In this document: positions 1-6,096 of the stretch, piece after piece | Layout: every line of letters starts with the position of its first letter | How positions within the stretch are numbered: position 1 is the stretch's first letter | From: JAUWPO01 sp965603285 | GTDB lineage: Bacteria; Chloroflexota; Anaerolineae; Anaerolineales; UBA4823 | Length of the DNA stretch: 11,025 nucleotides | Reading direction: 5' to 3' | Assembly: GCA_965603285.1 (NCBI GenBank) | Contig: CBFDCK010000113.1 | Coordinates: 1-11,025 of the forward strand | The notes under the pieces: model-generated | What the model saw: the letters and a program-made list of their open reading frames with translations, nothing else | What the model was told of the DNA's origin: nothing | Databases searched by the model: none | Position numbers and translations under genes: made by a program

Positions 1-333
1 TTCCTGTTTATTGGATTGGTGGGTGTTTACATCGTGATCGCCAATCCTTTCTCGCTTTTGTTCTTAGTTCCTGTGCTGCTATGGTTCCTGATCCGACTCC
101 GAAAGGGAATCGGTAAATTGCTCGATATCTTCCTTTTCCTTCTGGGTGGCTTGATGGTGTATGCCCTGATCTATTTCTTTGGCTTCTTGCTCTTGAGATA
201 CGGCTTTGTTTTCCTGTGGATGTTTTTGAACATAATCTCTATCGGCATGTTCAGTTTTCCAGCCGTGCTGGCTGCTACAGCGGTCATGGCAGCGGGTTTG
301 TCGCTGATCGTTACTCCGCCTGCATCAAAATAA
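1..333 (+). CDS. C-terminal part of an integral membrane protein (5' end outside the window)
   Basis: The frame is open from base 1 to the TAA at 331-333, so about 110 C-terminal residues are visible. A TTG at 16 could serve as a start, but no ribosome binding site can be judged there, and the reading frame and hydrophobic character continue to the window edge, so a gene truncated by the window is more likely. The visible part is almost entirely hydrophobic: about three to four membrane segments are separated by short charged loops (an RLRKG loop after the first segment, LLRYG between the later ones), ending in a short polar tail PPASK. No catalytic motif is visible and I do not recognise the family. 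It could be the membrane-anchoring C-terminal domain of a larger enzyme or transporter. It lies 75 nt upstream of the next gene with no clear terminator between them. Confidence 0.6.
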   Translation, partial: FLFIGLVGVYIVIANPFSLLFLVPVLLWFLIRLRKGIGKLLDIFLFLLGGLMVYALIYFFGFLLLRYGFVFLWMFLNIISIGMFSFPAVLAATAVMAAGLSLIVTPPASK

Positions 334-408
334 GTTGGATGCTCAAGTGGGAATCAAGCAGTTCTACATTTCCGATTCAACAAATTAAGTGCTGAAGGAG
401 GAAATACC

Positions 409-1437
409 ATGAATCAAAAAATGATTACTACGAAAAGCACATTTAATACTAAATACCAGAACCCGGCTGGCTATTCGATCGACTTTGATGTGTTGCAGGA
501 GTTCGAATCATGCCTGGACCCCCTATCCCCGCAAAGCTGCCAAATACCATGCCGCGTCCTTGGTTACGGGGAGATCAGCACGGTCTTTGAAATCGATGTC
601 GAAAAAATGGAGGGGCTGGCGTTCAAGCGCATGTCCATATTTGAAGAACCCCAAGAGATGGGTGAATACCTGGGTACGTACATAGAATACAACCGCGCCC
701 TGGAAGAGGATGTCGGGGTGCACCTACCATCTCATGGATATGCTGCCTTCGTCAACGAGACCGGTCGCCCGATTTTTTACATCATCCAGCGAAAGTTGCC
801 CGCGCCGTCGATCGGCAGTAAGGCGCTGCATTTGCTAGATCGTACAGATATAGTGATCCTATTTCAATGTGTTCTGAGAGAGCTGAGTAAAGTCTGGAGA
901 TTCAACTGCCAGCATGACCGTTGTGAAATGGGCATAGATGGTCAGATATCAAACTGGGTGATTGACGATTTCAATCCACAAGATCCGTGCTTGGATGAGG
1001 ATGTTTGTCTTCTGTATGTTGACACAAGCACACCAATGATGCGTATCAATGGGGTCGAGCAAATGGACATGGAGCTATTGTTGAGAGCAGCCCCGTCTTT
1101 CCTCGCTTGGATCCTTCGCCTTATCTTCATGCAGGATGTGGTAGATCGCTATTACGACTTTCGCCTGGTGGTCATCGATCTGCTCGCTAACTTTTACAAG
1201 GAACAAAAAACCGAGCTAATCCCCGACCTGATAATAATCACCAACGACTTTTTTGCCGGTGAGGCAGCCGACCTGGAGGTTGAGCCAATCCACGAGGATG
1301 AGGTGCGTGCTTACTATCGGGAGGATGCATTTATCTGGTCACTCTATTTGTCAGCCCGCCGGCTTGATCGATTCCTGCATCACAATGTGCTGCGTCGTGA
1401 ATACCCATATATTCTTCCGGGGAAGATAAAGCGGTAG
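409..1437 (+). CDS. Diverged protein-kinase-like / phosphotransferase-like protein
   Basis: A 342-aa cytoplasmic protein with no signal peptide; the ATG follows a strong AAGGAGG at 395-401 with 7 nt spacing. Motifs seen in order fit a protein-kinase or aminoglycoside-phosphotransferase fold: a glycine-loop-like GYGEISTVFEI (residues 52-62), a lysine in AFKRM (K73) where the ATP-binding lysine should be, D177 and N182 in DGQISNW with the five-residue offset of the kinase catalytic loop (HxDxxxxN), and D205 in LLYVDTSTP at the place of the metal-binding DFG aspartate. About 23 residues separate N182 from D205, more than in canonical kinases, so there is an insertion or an atypical fold. The C-terminal half is helical and acidic. 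Family: possibly an uncharacterised DUF (DUF6206 comes to mind, unverified). It is the first gene of a four-gene run and could phosphorylate a substrate used by the aminotransferase that follows. The substrate is unknown, and it may equally be a non-catalytic scaffold. Confidence 0.6.
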   Translation: MNQKMITTKSTFNTKYQNPAGYSIDFDVLQEFESCLDPLSPQSCQIPCRVLGYGEISTVFEIDVEKMEGLAFKRMSIFEEPQEMGEYLGTYIEYNRALEEDVGVHLPSHGYAAFVNETGRPIFYIIQRKLPAPSIGSKALHLLDRTDIVILFQCVLRELSKVWRFNCQHDRCEMGIDGQISNWVIDDFNPQDPCLDEDVCLLYVDTSTPMMRINGVEQMDMELLLRAAPSFLAWILRLIFMQDVVDRYYDFRLVVIDLLANFYKEQKTELIPDLIIITNDFFAGEAADLEVEPIHEDEVRAYYREDAFIWSLYLSARRLDRFLHHNVLRREYPYILPGKIKR

Positions 1438-1483
1438 CGTTTCGTAGAGCAGGTTGTTAACTTCCAATATTAAAATTGTCTTC

Positions 1484-1490
1484 AAAGGAG
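1484..1490 (+). promoter_or_regulatory. Ribosome binding site deciding the aminotransferase start
   Basis: AAAGGAG ends 6 nt before the ATG at 1497. A TTG seven codons further upstream (1476) is also in frame, but it would lie over this site and has no such sequence in front of it, so the ATG at 1497 is chosen. Confidence 0.8.
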
Positions 1491-1496
1491 CCAAAC

Positions 1497-2747
1497 ATGA
1501 CATTTATCGGTCAGGACTCTAAAGATGTGATTATTAAAAGATTTTCACGCCACGTTTCCAGTGGTAAGGCTGAGTTTTTCACCCAAGCCGGGATCGACTT
1601 CGTCAGCGGAAGGCGTGAAGGAATTTACCTCTGGGATTTGGATGGGCTGCGCCTGATCAACTGCCACTGTAATGGTGGTGTCTTCAATCTCGGTCACCGC
1701 AATCCGTGGGTTATCGCCGCATTACAGCGCGCCCTGGAGGAACTGGATATCGGCAACCATCACCTGATTAGCGAGGCGCGCGCAGTCCTGGCTGAGCGGT
1801 TGGTTGCTGCCTGTCCGGGAGATATCAACCGGGTTATCTTCGGGGTATCGGGAGGCGAGGCTATCGATATGGCGATCAAACTAGCCCGAGCCCACACCCG
1901 CAGACCGAAGATCATTTCTGCCCTTGGTGGTTACCACGGTCATACCGGTCTGGCTCTCGCTGCAGGTGATGAGCAATATCGTAAACCATTCGAGCCATTA
2001 TCACCGGGTTTCATCCAGTTGTTGTTCGGCGATCTAGATGCCTTAGAAGCCGCTATGGGAGAAGATACAGCCGCAGTCATTTTCGAGACCATACCCGCCA
2101 CGTTTGGTATAACCACCCCGCCGGAGGATTTCTTCGCCGGGGTGCGCCGTTTGTGCGACCATTTCGGCGTGGTTATGATCCAGGACGAAGTGCAGACCGG
2201 GCTGGGGCGTTGCGGTGCGGTGTGGGGTATAGACACTTACGATGTGGTGCCGGACATTATTGTTAGCGGCAAGGGGCTTTCGGGCGGCATTTACCCCATC
2301 ACAGCCACCCTATACCGCGAATTTCTCAACCCATTCATACACGAAAACCCCTTTATCCATATCTCTACCTTCGGCGGCGCGGAAGTGGGCTGTTACCCGG
2401 CGCTGGAGGTGCTGAACATCCTAGAAGAACCCGGATTCCTGGAGCACGTGCGGGAGATGGCAGCGCTTTTCGAGCAGGGTTTTGCCAGGCTGGCGGAGAA
2501 CCACCCAGGTGTGATGGTGGAGGCGCGCCAGCGCGGGCTTATGATGGGTCTCAAACTGGCTAATGAGAACTTGGGACCTCTTATGACCCGCATTGGTTTC
2601 GACGCAGGCTTGTTGGCGATCTTTGCTAACAATGATCCTTCTGTGGTTCAGATCCTACCACCCTTGATCATCCAGGAAGAGGAGGTGATGGAGGTGCTGG
2701 GAATCCTTGATGGCATGTTGGCGGGGCTTGAGAGTTTTGTTTCATGA
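1497..2747 (+). CDS. Class III (fold type I) PLP-dependent aminotransferase
   Basis: A 416-aa protein of the usual length for class III aminotransferases (relatives are the ornithine, acetylornithine, GABA and glutamate-1-semialdehyde enzymes). Seen motifs: GHRNPWV (66-72), the cofactor phosphate-binding segment GVSGGEA (116-122), the aromatic-His pair in GGYHGHT (144-150) that stacks on the PLP ring, the conserved Asp in IQDEVQTGLGR (D230), the Schiff-base lysine K259 in SGKGLSGG, and STFGG (290-294). The active site therefore appears intact. Members transfer an amino group between an amine or omega-amino acid and a keto acid; some class III members are instead phospho-lyases acting on phosphorylated amino alcohols. 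The exact substrate cannot be read from the sequence. The gene follows the kinase-like gene after 59 nt and precedes the membrane protein by 32 nt, which suggests co-transcription and a shared pathway. Confidence 0.92.
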   Translation: MTFIGQDSKDVIIKRFSRHVSSGKAEFFTQAGIDFVSGRREGIYLWDLDGLRLINCHCNGGVFNLGHRNPWVIAALQRALEELDIGNHHLISEARAVLAERLVAACPGDINRVIFGVSGGEAIDMAIKLARAHTRRPKIISALGGYHGHTGLALAAGDEQYRKPFEPLSPGFIQLLFGDLDALEAAMGEDTAAVIFETIPATFGITTPPEDFFAGVRRLCDHFGVVMIQDEVQTGLGRCGAVWGIDTYDVVPDIIVSGKGLSGGIYPITATLYREFLNPFIHENPFIHISTFGGAEVGCYPALEVLNILEEPGFLEHVREMAALFEQGFARLAENHPGVMVEARQRGLMMGLKLANENLGPLMTRIGFDAGLLAIFANNDPSVVQILPPLIIQEEEVMEVLGILDGMLAGLESFVS

Positions 2748-2779
2748 ATATGTTCTAAACAACTCGAGATTCTACAATA

Positions 2780-4525
2780 ATGTCATCAAGCAGATCATTG
2801 TCTCAATGGAAGGATAATTATTCTTCGTACCTTGTAGACCGCAATTTGGGTTTTGCCTCGTACCCGTTCTGGATTGTGCTGTTTTCCCTTTTAACAGCCA
2901 TCTTGATCGCTTCGTTGTGGTTCCTCTGGCCGGCGCCGCTGGAGTTTCCCTTGGACGACACTTACATCCACTTTGTTTATGCACAGAATCTGGCGGAGAA
3001 CGGTTCGTGGAAGTTTAATTTTGCAGGCGAGAGAGGGGTTGGCACTACGAGTCCTTTATGGGTGCTGTTATTGGCAGCCGGGCATTCAGTAGGCGTTTCT
3101 ATACACTTATTGGCGAAAATATTGGGAATAGTTTCACTCCTGATAACAGGTTTGGGATTGTATCTATTGCTGAATCCAATCCTGCTTTTTATTGGTAGTC
3201 TCTCCGCAACACTTCTGGTTGTGTTGTCAGGTAATATGCTTTGGTTCACCCTCAGCGGGATGGAGACCATGATGTTTCTGGCGTTGGGTGTGCTGGCGCT
3301 ATTGGTTTACCGCAGCGAGCGATGGGTGTGTTTGGGCGTCGTGCTTGGACTGTTGATCTTGACTCGCCCAGAGGGAGTAGCCCTTGCAATAGCCATCGGG
3401 TGTGTGGAAGTGTGGCGTTGGAGAGGGATCCAGTCTGGCATCATCATAAGCGGGGTTGTTTGCGCATTAATTTGTGGTCCGTGGTACGCCTATTTGCTGT
3501 GGCGGACAGGTTATATTCTGCCTACCAGCGCTATCGCAAAAAGAGATAGTTTCCTTATAGGAATCCACTCAATTGGTGAAAGAAATAAGTTGTTGGCAGT
3601 GCTTAGTTACTTTCCTCCCTTAATCTATCTCGGTCTCATGGTTTCTTATTTACTCGAATTTGTGCTCGGTGGTGTTGCTTTACCGCCGCCGTATTTATCA
3701 ATAGGTTCATTTATTGGTATTCCTTATTACACTGTGTCGCTTTGGGCTGTAATCGGTTGGGCAGCAGTGATCTTGCCTTTGATAGTATCGGCAATTAGAA
3801 GGATCGGTCCGGTGTGGTATTTGACAGATTGGATCCAAGACAGTAATCGTAGACCTTTGATTGCATTCATCGTATGGGTTGTGTTACATAACCTGATCTA
3901 TTCAGTATTCATGCCCTCCATAGGAACAGCCAGTCGCTATGCCGCTTTGAACTTAATTGGTTTGTGGTTGGTTCTGACAATTGGTTTTTTGAGGTTTGTC
4001 AACCGACCTCGTCTCCTTCTGTGGTTGGCTGGTGGATTGACTGTTATTGTTTTAGCAAACACAATGTATTGGAACAAAGTGTACGACGCAAACCTGGAAT
4101 TCATGCAAGATGTCCGCATCCCGGCAGCGCATTTTGTGGGCGATAATTTCTCGCAAGATGAGATGTGTGCAGCTTTTGATATTGGTGCCTTACGCTTCTT
4201 CAGCCGACGTCCAATCGTGGACCTTGGTGGCTTGGTTGATCCCAACGTGGTTCAATGGTACTTGGATGGAGCCTTTGACCGCTATTTGCTTCAATCTGGT
4301 GCATCATGTCTGGTGTTACCTGGGCGCGTAGGCGCATCGGAGAATGTTTATTACGATTTCGTTGATCTGATGGGTTTCTCCAACACCGATTTGTTCGACA
4401 TAATTAAAGTGACATCCTTTGAACTCAACCGCGAGCGTTGGCTTCAGGGCAACCTAGCCACCAATAATTATCCTGATGCTGTGACAATATACCGGCTTGA
4501 TACTCCATATTCGACGGATGAGTAA
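2780..4525 (+). CDS. GT-C type polytopic membrane glycosyltransferase-like protein
   Basis: A 581-aa integral membrane protein with about 10-12 hydrophobic segments, the first at about residues 29-50. Directly after it comes the acidic motif PLDDTYIHFVYAQNL (57-71), with D59-D60 where GT-C enzymes of the GT39/arabinofuranosyltransferase-like type bind the lipid-phosphate sugar donor, then FNFAGERGVGTTSPLW (79-94). Other family-like motifs are SGMET (159-163) and TRPEG (195-199). A C-terminal non-membrane region carries FDIGALRFFSRRPIVDLGGL (466-485), which resembles the periplasmic tail of such proteins. The expected role is transfer of a sugar from a polyprenyl-phosphate donor to an acceptor on the outer face of the membrane; donor and acceptor are unknown. 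The start is the first ATG in frame, but its ribosome binding site is poor, so translation may be coupled to the upstream gene 32 nt away. Family-level assignment is good; true activity is inferred. Confidence 0.8.
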   Translation: MSSSRSLSQWKDNYSSYLVDRNLGFASYPFWIVLFSLLTAILIASLWFLWPAPLEFPLDDTYIHFVYAQNLAENGSWKFNFAGERGVGTTSPLWVLLLAAGHSVGVSIHLLAKILGIVSLLITGLGLYLLLNPILLFIGSLSATLLVVLSGNMLWFTLSGMETMMFLALGVLALLVYRSERWVCLGVVLGLLILTRPEGVALAIAIGCVEVWRWRGIQSGIIISGVVCALICGPWYAYLLWRTGYILPTSAIAKRDSFLIGIHSIGERNKLLAVLSYFPPLIYLGLMVSYLLEFVLGGVALPPPYLSIGSFIGIPYYTVSLWAVIGWAAVILPLIVSAIRRIGPVWYLTDWIQDSNRRPLIAFIVWVVLHNLIYSVFMPSIGTASRYAALNLIGLWLVLTIGFLRFVNRPRLLLWLAGGLTVIVLANTMYWNKVYDANLEFMQDVRIPAAHFVGDNFSQDEMCAAFDIGALRFFSRRPIVDLGGLVDPNVVQWYLDGAFDRYLLQSGASCLVLPGRVGASENVYYDFVDLMGFSNTDLFDIIKVTSFELNRERWLQGNLATNNYPDAVTIYRLDTPYSTDE

Positions 4526-4581
4526 AGATATTCAATTCTTATGGGTTTTTCCATGCTTACAGTAAGGATGGAGGTAACCGA

Positions 4582-5688
4582 ATGAAGAAAGAATTGGTTT
4601 TTATTTCGGATGCGATCATACGTAACCCCCAGTTCCTAAAGATTGCCGGGCGCGTTGCTTGGAGAAATGCTACCTGTCAATTCGATTATCACTTTTCTAA
4701 CGGCACGAGCCACCCGCCAAAATCAATTGCGTTCAAGTTAACCAGTCTGTGTAACATGAACTGCAAGATGTGTAATTATCTCAACGCCGGATATTTTGAT
4801 CATGGGGAAATGCTTCCCTTCAATGTTTACAAAAATGTTCTCGATGAGGTACATTACCAAAAGCCGCTTATCGTGCTCACAGGAGGCGAAACATTGTTGC
4901 ATCCTGATTTAACCAAAATCCTGTGGTACGCAAACGAATATGAGCTGTGCTCCTCCCTGACAACGAATGGCTGGTTTCTGGCTGAACATGCGGCAGATAT
5001 CGTGAACAGCGGTTTGGATCTTCTGGTTGTTTCTATAGATGGTCCCGAGCAGGTCCACGACAGGATCCGCGGCAAAGACGGCGCTTACCGCAGAGCGATG
5101 GAAGGTATAGGAGAAGTTATGCGTTATGAGGACCGACCGTTGGTTTTTATTAACGCCATCATACAAGCTGACAGTTACGCCCATTTTGACCAATTGGTGG
5201 ATGAGGCCGAGGTGGCTGGGGTTGATGGCATGAACATTCAGGTTCTATGGACCCGACCGCCGGATAGAGCCGCTTTGCATAACCAACTCTTTCCCGAGTT
5301 TTGTGTAGGTGATGGTTGGATTGATGAGTCACTTATTGATATCGACTTCAATGTGTTGGACAGTGTGCTGGGAAGGGTAAAAAAGAATCGGCTTTATGTA
5401 TCGATATACCCAGCGTTCTCCACACATGAAATGTGTGACTGGTACACGGATCCAATGAAGTTCGTTAATAACCGCAGCTTAAAGTGTCCCTGGATGTGGG
5501 CCATCGTTTTTCAAGACGGTACAATACGCATGTGTGACGATATCGTTTTAGGCAGTCTGCACGATAATAGCTTCTGGGAAATTTGGAATGGGGATAGGAT
5601 GGTGGCGTTTAGAGAGACGCTTAATGAGCATAAATCTTTCCCCATTTGTGCGGGTTGCTGTTTTTTATTTCGCCAACATACAATCTGA
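4582..5688 (+). CDS. Radical SAM enzyme with C-terminal SPASM-like domain
   Basis: A 368-aa protein. Residues 50-66 hold the radical SAM signature CNMNCKMC (CxxxCxxC: C57, C61, C64) that binds the [4Fe-4S] cluster cleaving S-adenosylmethionine. TGGET (100-104) is the SAM-binding GGE motif, and VVSIDGP (149-155) is a later core strand. The C-terminal part has the cysteine layout of a SPASM/twitch auxiliary cluster domain: C302 in CPWMW, C318 in GTIRMCDD, and C356, C359 and C360 in CAGCC, with the typical GSLHDNSFWEIWN stretch between. SPASM proteins often modify peptides or carbohydrates or small molecules by radical chemistry. The ATG follows GGAGG at 4570-4574 with 7 nt spacing. It is the last gene of the run, 56 nt after the membrane protein. 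No small precursor-peptide gene is visible next to it. An N-terminal extension of about 45 residues precedes the barrel. Confidence 0.9.
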   Translation: MKKELVFISDAIIRNPQFLKIAGRVAWRNATCQFDYHFSNGTSHPPKSIAFKLTSLCNMNCKMCNYLNAGYFDHGEMLPFNVYKNVLDEVHYQKPLIVLTGGETLLHPDLTKILWYANEYELCSSLTTNGWFLAEHAADIVNSGLDLLVVSIDGPEQVHDRIRGKDGAYRRAMEGIGEVMRYEDRPLVFINAIIQADSYAHFDQLVDEAEVAGVDGMNIQVLWTRPPDRAALHNQLFPEFCVGDGWIDESLIDIDFNVLDSVLGRVKKNRLYVSIYPAFSTHEMCDWYTDPMKFVNNRSLKCPWMWAIVFQDGTIRMCDDIVLGSLHDNSFWEIWNGDRMVAFRETLNEHKSFPICAGCCFLFRQHTI

Positions 5689-5793
5689 TCGCTGCTTAGA
5701 TATGGGGGTAATCCAATTCATTTTTCTTAAGGATACTGCGTTTTCTTTAACCACCTGGCACTAACACAAAAAGTGTCAGCGAGGCAGCGTTAA

Positions 5794-5853
5794 GCATCCG
5801 TATTTTGGATGCCGCATTCGTATTTTGGATGCCGCATTCGTATTTTGGATGCC
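5794..5853 (+). repeat. 20-bp tandem repeat, three units
   Basis: Three head-to-tail 20-base units at 5794-5813, 5814-5833 and 5834-5853. The second and third are identical (GCATTCGTATTTTGGATGCC); the first differs only by C for T at its fifth base. Each unit is also partly self-complementary, GCAT near the start pairing with ATGC near the end; in the first unit the stem is a perfect six bases (GCATCC/GGATGC) around GTATTTT. It could be a variable-number repeat or a set of binding sites. Confidence 0.9.
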
Positions 5854-5880
5854 CAATCTCTCCCGCTAAAGATGAGATTG
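5854..5880 (+). repeat. Inverted repeat directly after the tandem repeat
   Basis: CAATCTC at 5854-5860 and GAGATTG at 5874-5880 are perfect reverse complements separated by 13 bases. It begins at the first base after the last 20-bp unit. There is no T run after it, so it does not look like a simple terminator. Confidence 0.6.
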
Positions 5881-5987
5881 CTGCAGTCGGCAAGCAAAAA
5901 ACGCATGCTGTGCTCCCCAATGACATCCCTGGTAATACTGGCAGACAGCTAATTATTTCCTATTTCAAATTATACTATCGAGACGCT

Positions 5988-6017
5988 TTGACGTCTTATG
6001 GGACTCTATGTTAAAAT
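5988..6017 (+). promoter_or_regulatory. Sigma70-like promoter for the lipoprotein gene
   Basis: TTGACG at 5988-5993 (five of six matches to the -35 consensus) and TAAAAT at 6012-6017 (five of six to the -10 consensus) are separated by 18 bases. This would start transcription near 6024 and leave an untranslated leader of about 70 nt before the ATG at 6097. A short inverted repeat (AGACG at 5981-5985, CGTCT at 5992-5996) overlaps the -35 element and could be an operator or chance. Confidence 0.45.
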
Positions 6018-6096
6018 TCACATCTTGTAAACAGTTTGAGTTGAAGAACCAAAGGCAAGCTTAATACTTGAATAAAAGTAAGCTGCTTGAGATAAC

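Larger units (their letters stand above)
5689..6096 (+). other. Intergenic region with tandem repeat, hairpins and promoter
   Basis: About 400 bases with no convincing gene. It contains an imperfect hairpin at 5761-5779 (stem CTAACAC/GTGTCAG with one mismatch, AAAAA loop, no following T run), a 20-bp tandem repeat, a 7-bp inverted repeat and a promoter-like sequence, listed separately. A 69-codon open frame at 5805-6014 reads through the repeats and has no ribosome binding site; it is not considered a gene. Confidence 0.6.

Noticed and set aside
4582..5688. RiPP cluster with a precursor peptide next to the radical SAM gene
   Set aside because: No small open frame with a ribosome binding site and a plausible leader/core was found in the flanking gaps (56 nt before, about 400 nt after).
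5761..5779. Rho-independent terminator after the radical SAM gene
   Set aside because: The stem has a mismatch and an A-rich loop, and no T run follows on the plus strand.
5794..5853. CRISPR array
   Set aside because: The repeats are 20 bases and directly adjacent with no spacers, and no cas gene is nearby.
5805..6014. 69-codon plus-strand open frame over the tandem repeat
   Set aside because: It translates the 20-bp repeat and the promoter region, has no ribosome binding site and resembles no protein.
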